A stretch of DNA of 64,000 bases from Symsagittifera roscoffensis (lineage: Eukaryota > Xenacoelomorpha > Acoela > Convolutidae). The notes beneath the pieces are model-generated. The model had not been told where the DNA came from, searched no databases, and was given only the letters and a program-made list of their open reading frames with translations. The stretch's first letter is position 1, and every line of letters begins with the position of its first letter. Made by a program: the position numbers and the translations under genes. Below are positions 7,878-18,231 of this stretch, piece by piece. The DNA lies in the NCBI RefSeq assembly GCF_963678635.1, contig NC_087063.1, forward strand, positions 52,093,220 through 52,157,219. Reading direction: 5' to 3'.

Positions 7878-10800
7878 CGAAACTCCAGATGATGATGAAA
7901 TCTTTCCTTTTATAGTAGATGCAGATACTGATAGAGGACAACACATATTTTGTCAAAATTTACTCGTAAATTTATTTGAACCCGGAATCAGCCCATGTAA
8001 AACAGAGTTCCCCGATGTAAAAATCAAAAGACAAATCATAGATCACTACTTAAAAGATATATGCAACATAACACAACAGTATGGAATCTACTCTATAGAA
8101 TTCACCTCACCAAACCATAATAATAGAACATATACAATTCAAACAGACGATCTTGATTTAGAATTTTCAAAAGTTTTTTCAGAATATATAAAAAGCATCC
8201 AATACCATAACTCACAAAGAGCAAACTCCATTTTCACCAATGAAGTTTTCGCAATAATATATAGTTATATTTCGATATTAGAAAATGAACTCCCATTAAC
8301 AAATGTCTCGCCGACAGAAACATCTAAACATTTAAGAGTACGACATGAAATCACACTACTCTCTAGTTATTTAAACATCATTAAAGAAAATTTCACGAAA
8401 GACGACGTTTCACAACATACCAAACACGATTTACAAAAAATTTTGGCATGGTTCATAATAGATTATTTCACACACAATATTGATTTAATTGCACAAGCAA
8501 GAAAAAATTTTAGACCCCAAAATTCGAACGATGATACCGCTATCACAGAACAATCAGATTATGTTTGGGACCCCGAATGGTCTCATCCCGCATTTATAAG
8601 CTTTCCACAATCAATCTCAAGTCAAGCAATAGGTACAATATCTTACATAAGAGATTATGTAAGAGTAATACCATTAACAATTGATGCAACACCATTAAAC
8701 TATAATACATTTTTACCCGATACACAAAATAATAGTTTAAACTCGACAGTCATACACAACGAAAACCTCAATGGAACTAGGAATCTTACTCAACAAGATA
8801 TCCAGACACCATCACACTTCATAAATGAAGAAATTGTACACACAACAACTACACAACAAAGTATTTCACCAATACGCCCAAATTTAACAACACCAAGAAA
8901 TACAAATCCTTCACAAACACAGGTAACCTTACAATCAACCGTTAAACCTTCGGTTGCCCCTAAATATTCACATATGGATTACCAAACATACAGACCCATG
9001 ACAATACCATCAAAAACACGCAAAACATTCACTAGAAACAACTTTGCAGACCATAATTATAATTATACACATCCATCAAAAACAAATTATCAACCACAAA
9101 GGAATTTTAATCAATATACAAAACCTCGAAACTGGGATAACCCAACGGCCCAATATAATTCCAAAAATTTTCAACCAAATCCTCCACAGGATCGCAGTGA
9201 AAATTACCCATTTTTTCAACAGAATAAAAATAAAAAACAAACATCTTATCAAATGGATTATTTATCCTCAGATGATGATTTCTTACAACCAGATATATTT
9301 GCACCAAATACTCAAGAATATCGTAGACAAGGAATACAGAGAACACGTACAAATCATAGAAATTTTTCTCCACAATCAATAGATGCACAACATCAACAAC
9401 CAATTCAACAACAAAATCCAATTAATACACAATCTTTTCAACCAATTCAACAACAAAATCCAATGACTGCACACTCGTATCAACCATCACAAATGCAAAA
9501 TGAAATACCACTCCCATATTATCTCCAACAACATGAAATAACAAGAAACCAACTTTCAAATTTTTCTCAAATGCCAAATGCAGCAGAATCACTACAAATG
9601 ACAATGAATCCATACCTAATGGGTGGATCATCAATAACATCAAACAAACCTTTAATGGTTTTCACAGGAACAGACCCTGAATACTCTGTAGAAGATTATT
9701 TAAATGCAGTAACAGCAAACCTGATTTTAAATATAGGACCTGAACCAATTAATACGCCACTACATCAAAATTGGATACATCGACGCACAGCGTTAATACA
9801 AACAACCTTAGATGGCGCAGCCCAAAAATGGTTTTCAGTACTACCTCTAGAAATAAAATCAAACTGGAAAAGATTTACACAAGAATTTTCAAAAATGTTT
9901 GACTCCGAAAGAAACAAACAACAACAAAGAGTTTTATGTAATGAAATCCGCAGATTACCAAACGAAACCATCAAGCAAATAGCAGTACGAATCGAAACAC
10001 TAGTTCGAAAAGCATACTCACTAAATACACATGACTATAAAAACACAAAGATGACAGAAATCTTAATGATGACCTTAACACCACAATTAAGGAAAATAGC
10101 AATAAAAAAGAGAGCATCCCATCCTTCTTCAATTCGAGAACCCGATTTAGATTTTCGAAAACTAGTAGACAAATTAGAACAAGCAGAAATCACGATGAAA
10201 CTAGAAGAAACGGAAAATCTGAAATTACAATACGTTAACAAAATTGAAACGACTCCCACTAATATTAATAATATACAGGAATCAGAAACAGACCTCGTTG
10301 AAAAAATCACTGAAATACTCAATATTTACGAAAAGAACCCGAACTTTAAAGGCAAACCATCTTTCAAAAAATGGTGTAATTATTGCCGACGATACGGACA
10401 TAGTATTTCCGAATGTAGACAAAAACAGCAAGATAGTCAAAATAAACCTCAAAAATACAAAGAACCAAATAAATCATTCTATCAATACATGAAAAAAGAT
10501 CAAAATCTACCGAACAAAACAGTCCACAGCAACAACAGTTCAGGAAAACCACTCCCGAACAATACAAATTATACAAGAAATCAATCCCCATATAACTCAA
10601 GTTATAGAGGAAGATCACCAGAACGAAGAAACACGAATAATTCATCACAAAATCACTACAATAGACCAAATAGTCGAAATAACTACTCCAGATCAAATTC
10701 AAATACACAACGATTTGTTTCTAGATATACTTCCCAATCAAGAAATAACTACTATCCAAACAATCAATCACGAAATTCATCATACAATAGGAATAGAAAC

Positions 10801-13800
10801 TACTCCTATAATCGAAATAGAAGTTATTCAAACAACCGAAACCAGAATTACCCGAACAATCGATCAAGGAATAACTCATATAATAGATCGAACTATAACA
10901 GACCAAACAATAATTACCAAAACAGATCGCGAAATAATTCACAAAATCGACACCCAAGTTATAATAATCGTTATAGAAATTATTCCCAATCACCACACCG
11001 GAATAATAATCACTATAATAACTCTAATAATCGCCACAGAAGTAGTACACCTAAACATCAAAGACAAATCAATCAAGTACAGTCAAATCCAGAAACAACA
11101 TCAGACCCTCCAGGTATTGATGACACAGTAACTGATACGTTACAACTCAATCAAATAAACTGTACATCATCAGATTCAGAAAGTGATACTGAAAACACTC
11201 TTTCTATCAATATGATAAAAGTCGAAAATGACTATGAATCTGTCATATATGAACAACCCTTTCCATCACATATATATGAAAATCAATCAGAATTTCTTCA
11301 AAATTATTACACTACACCCATAAATTCCACACCAACAACGCAAGAAACAAATGAGATTAACACTACAAATCAAACCAATAAAAATACCAAAACAAAATGC
11401 TTGAATACAAACCACATTTATCAAAATATACAAAAAGAACAACCCAAAGAAAAAATTTGGACAATACCATTTCTCTTAGAAAGCCCAAAAAATAAAGAAT
11501 TTCAACCACCAGACCTTGAAATAGATTTTTTAATTGATTCAGGAGCAGAATCAAACATAATAAACATTCCCACATGGAATGAAATAAAAACTTTACATCC
11601 AAAGCTAACACCTCTTGAAACCTCCAGTAAACTAGCAACAGCACAAGGATCAACATTGATAAACTACGGAAAAATCCAATTATTTCTCCTCCCTACCAGA
11701 ACAATGGAGCAAAGTAAAATTCTAAACAAGCCATTTAAACAAATATTCCATATCACTGATATTAAATATAATATCATTGGAATACCATTTATTTCGAAGT
11801 ATATACCAACAATTAACATCCTAAACAGTAAAATATTAATCAAAGATAAATATACAAAAACAAAAGAAACATCCCTAACATTTTTTCAAAGATTAAACAA
11901 ACAACCACCATTCTTTTCAAAATTTTATCCAATATATAACCAACAAAGAAAACACCTGAAACCACTATCAGGGAACATATATAATTTTTCAATCAAACAA
12001 GTTCACCAATATGATAAAGAACAAAACAAACAAAAATTTTATATGTCAGATTTTGAATTCAAACCTATTCATAAATTTTTCAAAATCACAATCTCTTCAA
12101 TAAAATATTTGAAAAATTCGAATTCAGATATTATTTCCTTACATGTTTATAACAACACACCTTACCAAGTAACATTACCTTTAGGACTTTTAGGATATTG
12201 TGAAACCAACGCTACAATATCACCAATACACGAAAAAGCCTATCGCGTAAATAATATACTCCAATTACTAGATATTTGCCAATCTACAATTCTTAATGAA
12301 GAATTATCTATAAATAATATAATAAGTAACGAAAACAGAAATACGGATTATTTCACAAAAACTCCATATTTCAAACCTACATTCAACATCAGTAACTACA
12401 CAGAGGACCAACAAAAATTTTTAACAATGTTTAATTTCCAACATTCACAAATAACACAAGACGAATTCGAAAAGTTAGCCAAACAGCTAATTAAATATTC
12501 ATCAGTCTATGCAACATCAAAATTCGATGTTGGCAAAATCAGTTCATCACTACATCTCCCATTAAAACCAGACGCAGTTTTCAAAAAACAGAGAGCAAGT
12601 AAAGTACCGATTCACTTACATGATAAAGTAAACAGATTACTCGATATTTTAGAACAGTACAATATTATATCACCAGTTAATAAAGAAGAACAACCAAAAG
12701 GCAACACATTCATCAACCCCGTTATCATTCTAGCTAAAGGAGAATCATTAAAAATCGTTCTCGATGCTAGATACCTCAATTCACTCATAGATGAATCAAA
12801 ATGTAATTGGCCTATTGAACCAATACAAGTTATTTTAACAAAAATAAACGGCAAATACTTTACAACCGCCGATATGAATAGTGCATACAATCAAATGCCA
12901 CTAGATGAACAATCACGACGTTTAACACAATTTGTTATCGGAAACCAACAATATGAATTCAACCGCTTATTCTATGGAATATCCATAGGACTAGCCGCAT
13001 TTTCAGCTTTTATGAGCAAAATTTTTAGACCACTGATACTCAAGAAAAACGCAATCACCTATTTAGACGATGTTTTTATGCAATCACAAACAAAAGACGA
13101 AATGTTCAATGTTTTAGAAAAATACCACCAAATACTTCAGAACGAAAATCTGAAGGCCGCCCCCGATAAATCACACTTCTTTTTGACAAGAGTTAAATTC
13201 TTAGGACATAACATAGAAAGAAAAACAATCACTCCACTGAAATCACGCATTGACGCTATTCAAAAACTTCAACCACCAACAAATAAAAAGAAAATCCAAG
13301 AATTCCTTGGAATGTTAAACTTTTTAAGTAAATATGTTTATAAAATGCAATTATATCTACGACCATTTTACAACATCCTTAGACAACAAAATAATTTTGA
13401 ATGGAATACAGAACATCAAGCACGATTCGAAGAAATAAAGAAACTTTTAACTGAACAAATTTCAAACACAATTCCAGACCCTGATCAACCATTTTATGCA
13501 ATGTGCGATGCTTCGAACTTTGGCATCGGCGCAGCACTATTACAATCACATAATGGTACAAATAAAATGAACCTGATATCAGCAAATTCCCGATTATTCA
13601 CTCAAGCAGAGCTACGACTCTCAACTCTAATGAGAGAATGTACAGCCATAATATATACACTGACAGAATATGAATTTCTGATACTTGGATCAAAACATCC
13701 AACAGTTTTATTCACAGACCACAAACCAATTATTTTTCTTTTCACACAGAAATCTAACCCAAACCACCGAGTTTACAGATTTCAACTAATTCTAATGAAA

Positions 13801-16074
13801 TTTCCAAACTTACATATAGTCTGGACTGCAGGAAAAAATCTTGCATTACCAGACACCTTAAGTCGAAATACACCACCTGAATTACTTACACGAAAAACAA
13901 CAGTTGAAATACCCAAAAACATAAAATTCTACCTTGCAGAAAACGAAACATCACCTCGATTGGAATGCAAATATGCAGTTAAAACTGATATTGAACAATC
14001 ACAAATAAATAATTTACAACATTTCCCACTTTATCTAGATTGTCAAAATAATCATTATGAAGTTGACTTACTTGGAACATCAACTTTCAAACCAATCCCA
14101 TATTCTCAATGGATAAAAAATAACACCCAACAAAAACGAACAAAACAACACCCACCTAAAAAAGACCATTTTCCACTAATTGAAAAAGAAGATTTAACTG
14201 ATAAAATAAATTTATCAGGACCACAAACAAATGATTCAAAATACACAATAAATCAAGTTTTTGACCTTCACGACCCACTTGATACAATACCCTTATCTAA
14301 ATTCGAAATTGAAAACATTTTTCTCCCCCCAACAGATACGATTACAATTTCAACACTGAAACAATATCAAAATCTTGACCCGATAATTAGACAACTGAAA
14401 TCATGGCACAAATATAAAACTAAACCTATCAAAGCAGATTCAACCATTCTAGGAAACAAAACACTCCTCCGATACTTTCGCAAATTTAATTACACAACAA
14501 TTAATGAAACTACAGACCTTTTAGAATACAACTTAAACGAATCCATAGTCCCCTGTCTCCCTATAAGTATGATTCTTACAGCTTTTAATATTTCACATAC
14601 ACAAAATATTAAAGGACACTCTGGATCAGAAAAAACATATTCAAATTTTATACAAAATTTTTACTTCCCAAATGCACCAATTTGGATAAAAGTACTATGC
14701 AATGATTGTATAGTATGTCAACTAAATAAACCTTACCCAAATCAAAAACAAATAGCACAAAAACAAGATTTTAAAGGACAAAGTTTGTACTTTAATCACC
14801 GTATCTCATTTGATACTAAAGGACCAATTTCACCCTCATCAGAAGGAAACTCCTACATCATGGTAATTGTTGACGCATTTACACACTATGTAGCACTTAA
14901 CCCAGTACCACATTGTAATGCTTATTACGCATATACAACACTTTATGAACACTGGATAGCAAAATTTGGACTACCAGAAATTTTAGTCACAGACAATGGT
15001 ACAGAATTCATAAATAATGAAATAATAACACTATGTCATTTATATAACATTAAACACAAACCACGTACATCTCATGCACCTTGGACAAACGGCTTAGTCG
15101 AAGGTATGAACCGTTCACTACAAGAATATCTTAGATGTATCATCAACGGAAATGATACAAAATATACCGAATGGTCAGCAGATGTAAAATTATTTCCCTT
15201 AGCATATAATTCACAAATTACGACAACTTTAGGAATGTCACCATACGAAATGGTTTTTAACCAAAAGCCACGCAAACCAATAATGTTTACAGCAAATTCT
15301 CATAAAAACGCACAAGGTTATTGTCAACCAAATAAAGACTCAATTTGTTATAACCTACCTTTACATACACACGATGAAGATCATTTTCATCACCCACAAA
15401 TTCTTAAATTAGCCTCCGGTACACACACCGAATGGATTTTAAATAGAGATAAGAAACACAATGAAATTTACCAAAAAATAACGAAAAAGTTATTACAAAG
15501 ACAAAACATAAATGAACAAATCAATTCACGCTTTACACCAGCTTCCGATTTAAAAATTGGAACATTTGTTTTAATACCTAATTTTAATACTCAAAAAGGA
15601 ATTTCTAAAAAATTACAACCCCTCCGAAAAGGACCCTACCAAATAATTGCAAAACCCACTGATGTCACATATAAAATTATCGACTCAAACAAAAAAGAAA
15701 TCGTTCAACATCGAAACAACCTATTACCTTATTACCCAAAAGAATACGCACTCCGCGAATTAACTCAATTATATTCTTTCACAGGATTAAAAATCATTCA
15801 AAATGAACCACATCTGAAAAACACAGAACAAAATGATAACCCCACCGAAAATCAAAACACAAAACCAACCGCAACCAAAATCAATACACAAAACCATAAA
15901 GAATCTCCAAAACAAAGAAAAAATAGAAAAATGACCGAACAAATAATACCCCAAGAAGAAATAGACAAATCAGAACATAGAAAAACAACAAGACTTCGAA
16001 ATCAACCACGTAAAAATTACAAAATGTTCATCCCCCAATCTAAAATATTAAAGAAAGAAGAATTTAAAAAGTAA
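7852..16074 (+). CDS. Gag-Pol polyprotein (2740 aa) of element 1
   Basis: Gag and Pol are one uninterrupted frame. The order is: a Gag N-terminal region; a Gln/Pro-rich linker (about 260-590); a retrotransposon capsid-like region (about 600-770, 'WFSVLPLEIKSNWKRF'); a CCHC knuckle (C842, 'CNYCRRYGHSISEC'); an Asn/Arg/Tyr/Ser tract (about 890-1080); retropepsin (DSGA from D1229); RT with YLDD at 1737-1740; RNase H (D1886, TDHKPI at 1955); integrase zinc region (C2283, C2286) and DD35E (D2321, D2381, E2417); and a GPY motif at 2594 in the C-terminal domain. Residue 1714 in the RT block 'YGISIGLAAF' is Leu where the sister copy and the family have Pro. There is no stop or frameshift between gag and pol, so Gag-only protein must come from processing alone. 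Confidence 0.95.
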   Translation: MSSTHTPGDETPDDDEIFPFIVDADTDRGQHIFCQNLLVNLFEPGISPCKTEFPDVKIKRQIIDHYLKDICNITQQYGIYSIEFTSPNHNNRTYTIQTDDLDLEFSKVFSEYIKSIQYHNSQRANSIFTNEVFAIIYSYISILENELPLTNVSPTETSKHLRVRHEITLLSSYLNIIKENFTKDDVSQHTKHDLQKILAWFIIDYFTHNIDLIAQARKNFRPQNSNDDTAITEQSDYVWDPEWSHPAFISFPQSISSQAIGTISYIRDYVRVIPLTIDATPLNYNTFLPDTQNNSLNSTVIHNENLNGTRNLTQQDIQTPSHFINEEIVHTTTTQQSISPIRPNLTTPRNTNPSQTQVTLQSTVKPSVAPKYSHMDYQTYRPMTIPSKTRKTFTRNNFADHNYNYTHPSKTNYQPQRNFNQYTKPRNWDNPTAQYNSKNFQPNPPQDRSENYPFFQQNKNKKQTSYQMDYLSSDDDFLQPDIFAPNTQEYRRQGIQRTRTNHRNFSPQSIDAQHQQPIQQQNPINTQSFQPIQQQNPMTAHSYQPSQMQNEIPLPYYLQQHEITRNQLSNFSQMPNAAESLQMTMNPYLMGGSSITSNKPLMVFTGTDPEYSVEDYLNAVTANLILNIGPEPINTPLHQNWIHRRTALIQTTLDGAAQKWFSVLPLEIKSNWKRFTQEFSKMFDSERNKQQQRVLCNEIRRLPNETIKQIAVRIETLVRKAYSLNTHDYKNTKMTEILMMTLTPQLRKIAIKKRASHPSSIREPDLDFRKLVDKLEQAEITMKLEETENLKLQYVNKIETTPTNINNIQESETDLVEKITEILNIYEKNPNFKGKPSFKKWCNYCRRYGHSISECRQKQQDSQNKPQKYKEPNKSFYQYMKKDQNLPNKTVHSNNSSGKPLPNNTNYTRNQSPYNSSYRGRSPERRNTNNSSQNHYNRPNSRNNYSRSNSNTQRFVSRYTSQSRNNYYPNNQSRNSSYNRNRNYSYNRNRSYSNNRNQNYPNNRSRNNSYNRSNYNRPNNNYQNRSRNNSQNRHPSYNNRYRNYSQSPHRNNNHYNNSNNRHRSSTPKHQRQINQVQSNPETTSDPPGIDDTVTDTLQLNQINCTSSDSESDTENTLSINMIKVENDYESVIYEQPFPSHIYENQSEFLQNYYTTPINSTPTTQETNEINTTNQTNKNTKTKCLNTNHIYQNIQKEQPKEKIWTIPFLLESPKNKEFQPPDLEIDFLIDSGAESNIINIPTWNEIKTLHPKLTPLETSSKLATAQGSTLINYGKIQLFLLPTRTMEQSKILNKPFKQIFHITDIKYNIIGIPFISKYIPTINILNSKILIKDKYTKTKETSLTFFQRLNKQPPFFSKFYPIYNQQRKHLKPLSGNIYNFSIKQVHQYDKEQNKQKFYMSDFEFKPIHKFFKITISSIKYLKNSNSDIISLHVYNNTPYQVTLPLGLLGYCETNATISPIHEKAYRVNNILQLLDICQSTILNEELSINNIISNENRNTDYFTKTPYFKPTFNISNYTEDQQKFLTMFNFQHSQITQDEFEKLAKQLIKYSSVYATSKFDVGKISSSLHLPLKPDAVFKKQRASKVPIHLHDKVNRLLDILEQYNIISPVNKEEQPKGNTFINPVIILAKGESLKIVLDARYLNSLIDESKCNWPIEPIQVILTKINGKYFTTADMNSAYNQMPLDEQSRRLTQFVIGNQQYEFNRLFYGISIGLAAFSAFMSKIFRPLILKKNAITYLDDVFMQSQTKDEMFNVLEKYHQILQNENLKAAPDKSHFFLTRVKFLGHNIERKTITPLKSRIDAIQKLQPPTNKKKIQEFLGMLNFLSKYVYKMQLYLRPFYNILRQQNNFEWNTEHQARFEEIKKLLTEQISNTIPDPDQPFYAMCDASNFGIGAALLQSHNGTNKMNLISANSRLFTQAELRLSTLMRECTAIIYTLTEYEFLILGSKHPTVLFTDHKPIIFLFTQKSNPNHRVYRFQLILMKFPNLHIVWTAGKNLALPDTLSRNTPPELLTRKTTVEIPKNIKFYLAENETSPRLECKYAVKTDIEQSQINNLQHFPLYLDCQNNHYEVDLLGTSTFKPIPYSQWIKNNTQQKRTKQHPPKKDHFPLIEKEDLTDKINLSGPQTNDSKYTINQVFDLHDPLDTIPLSKFEIENIFLPPTDTITISTLKQYQNLDPIIRQLKSWHKYKTKPIKADSTILGNKTLLRYFRKFNYTTINETTDLLEYNLNESIVPCLPISMILTAFNISHTQNIKGHSGSEKTYSNFIQNFYFPNAPIWIKVLCNDCIVCQLNKPYPNQKQIAQKQDFKGQSLYFNHRISFDTKGPISPSSEGNSYIMVIVDAFTHYVALNPVPHCNAYYAYTTLYEHWIAKFGLPEILVTDNGTEFINNEIITLCHLYNIKHKPRTSHAPWTNGLVEGMNRSLQEYLRCIINGNDTKYTEWSADVKLFPLAYNSQITTTLGMSPYEMVFNQKPRKPIMFTANSHKNAQGYCQPNKDSICYNLPLHTHDEDHFHHPQILKLASGTHTEWILNRDKKHNEIYQKITKKLLQRQNINEQINSRFTPASDLKIGTFVLIPNFNTQKGISKKLQPLRKGPYQIIAKPTDVTYKIIDSNKKEIVQHRNNLLPYYPKEYALRELTQLYSFTGLKIIQNEPHLKNTEQNDNPTENQNTKPTATKINTQNHKESPKQRKNRKMTEQIIPQEEIDKSEHRKTTRLRNQPRKNYKMFIPQSKILKKEEFKK

Positions 16075-16674
16075 TTTTAAGATTTTATACTTCACGATCT
16101 TGAAACCTCCGTAACATTTTTCATTTCAATTTTTCAAAATAACATGCTCACAAGTACGCAATAATTCTAGTTCAAAATAGACCAATAGGATTCATCCAAT
16201 CCGCCACTTTCTCTAACTCAAACTAAGATCAATTAGACGAATAATCTAGAACTCCAGGCACATCTCTAACTATAACTTTACAACCTCCAGGTAAAAAATA
16301 AGCAAACCACTCCAACTTGACAGTTAAAATAAATATCACCATAATACCGTACCCCTCCCTTATCTAATAACCCAAAGATCAACAATATTTCCCCAACTCA
16401 GACCACGAATACCCCCAAAACAAATTTGATAACTTAGCCTAAAGTAACAAAATGAAGATTTTAATTAGCCTAAAGTATAAAAATCTCACCATACCCCGGA
16501 TCATTTGACAAACAAAAATAAAGAAAAAGACGACCTCCCAGTCACCACAAAAATTGCCCCCAACAATTTTTTACAAAACTCAACCCACTTGTCAAAAAAC
16601 TAATAAATAATTCGACCACACTAGAAAATCGCCTCAAACAGCAAAAAATATTCGACCAAGAGATCATTTCTTAA
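16075..16674 (+). other. Spacer after pol
   Basis: About 600 AT-rich bases with no supportable gene. The region is absent from element 2. Confidence 0.5.
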
Positions 16675-16905
16675 ATGCTCTTCTCTCAAACAGTTGCTCA
16701 AATACTTATAAATTTTAAACATTTTTTTTCAATACTTGAAGCCTTTATAATATTTCTTTTTGATATACTTGAATATTTTCTAATAATCCTAATCATTTTT
16801 TGTAACATTTTTTTAATTTTCTACACAATACTCGAACTATTCCTCCAACTTTCCAAAACCCTTGAATATATCCACAGGTACGATTTTAACAACTTGTCTA
16901 AATGA
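16675..16905 (+). CDS. Small hydrophobic ORF (76 aa), possible membrane peptide
   Basis: Nearly all residues from 14 to 63 are Ile, Leu, Phe or Tyr, with recurring ILEAF, ILEYF and ILELF words about 15-25 residues apart, so it may span membranes. The frame contains CCACAG|GTACGA at 16877, a usable splice donor, so it might be an upstream exon. The donor phase (2) does not fit the acceptors seen before the next frame (phase 0). There is no copy in element 2 because the region is deleted. It could be a chance ORF in AT-rich DNA. Confidence 0.3.
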   Translation: MLFSQTVAQILINFKHFFSILEAFIIFLFDILEYFLIILIIFCNIFLIFYTILELFLQLSKTLEYIHRYDFNNLSK

Positions 16906-17093
16906 TACGAACAATTTTCAGTAGAACTGATATTTTTTTATTGTTTGTAATTTCATAACATTTTTATCATCCCTCATTTTGACAATATGTAAATGTATAA
17001 AGAAAGCAATCATCACATTTGCCCTAGCAACAATTTTTCTAATTATTTTTTTGGAAGAATATTATAATAAACATAAACCTTCCCACTAAAGTA

Positions 17094-18231
17094 AAAATTC
17101 AAAAATCCATCAAAAATTGCTACCCAACAGTCACAGAATCAGTCTTCACCGACATCATCCCAAGATAATCCAACACCACCTTCAACTACTCAAAATCCTC
17201 AAACATCTACACGAATTTCTTTTCAAGACAATCCATACACTTTTGAAGAACGGCACGCTCGTTTATCTGAACCACTAGAACCAGTTCAACGACAGGCATC
17301 TCTAAGTGAACCAACATATAATCTTTACCCAACACTACCACAAGAACTAAGTAGAATACGAAACCTTAGTCAAAACCAAAACACAACAGAAATAAATAGA
17401 CAAATTATACATCCTCGACGAAATAGAAATTTTCAAACTCCCCGAGTTCATTTTGACATACCTCAATCCCCATCACAAACCACTCCAGAAAACACCACTG
17501 GTATCACACCAGAAACTCCTACACTTTTTTCACAACGTAGCACCTCAAGCTTACCATCAGATTACTTAGGTTCAACACCAACATCTGAACAAATACGTGA
17601 AAATCCTTTTAACCCCACAAACCAAACATCACGACTGCCATATTGGACTACACATTCATTTACACAAGGTGAACCAAATTTAGTCAATGACCCCATAGAT
17701 ATTTCTACGGATACAACAACATCCTCATCACTACCAGAAACATTATCACTACCATCAACACCATCAATAAGCCAATTTTCACCACTACCCTTTAACTTAA
17801 ATTTTCCAAATAATCTCGACGCCAGATATCGAGAACAATCATCAATAAATATCCCTTTAAGATTAGATTGGAATACATTCACAGCACCTCCACCATTATT
17901 TGGACAACATCAAGAAAGTAACCGCCTTCATAACTGGGCACTTAATAGATTACAATATCGCCAAGATATTCACAACGATATCCGTGATCACAATATTCAA
18001 ATACTCCAACAAAACAGTTTACAATTAAAGTTTGAAATCACAGTTAAATTAAACAATATTACACAACATCCCTACCCATTAAATCCACCTAACATAACAG
18101 CTCAATCACTACCACCACCGTTTATAACTACTGAAGTAATATATAAATACGACAGATACACCAAAAACACAATTGGTTACATTACATTTTACAATCCATA
18201 CTCAGGATTATCATACACATGTATATTCTAA
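17094..18231 (+). CDS. ATG-less reading frame of about 378 codons upstream of env (spliced ORF?)
   Basis: A frame in phase with the TAA at 18229 stays open from 17094 but has no ATG at all, so it is easily missed. The N-terminal two thirds are Pro/Ser/Thr/Gln-rich. The C-terminal third looks globular ('WNTFTAPPPLFGQ', 'LHNWALNRLQYRQDIHND', 'QSLPPPFITTEVIYKYD', 'IGYITFYNPYSGLSY'). Codon use is like gag-pol. Three AG acceptors in phase 0 lie at its start (17130, 17136, 17142), so it is probably the body of a spliced mRNA whose first exon lies upstream. The env ATG at 18219 lies 13 bases inside its end. No known family is recognised. Confidence 0.6.

Noticed and set aside
9044-9421. Frames on both strands inside gag (also 10364-10708, 10715-11131 and others)
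   Set aside because: Shadows of the Asn/Gln/Tyr-rich gag coding sequence; the same ones appear over gag of element 2.
16675-18231. Simple splice of the hydrophobic ORF (donor 16878) into the ATG-less frame
   Set aside because: Donor phase 2 does not match the phase-0 acceptors at 17130-17142, so the join would be out of frame.
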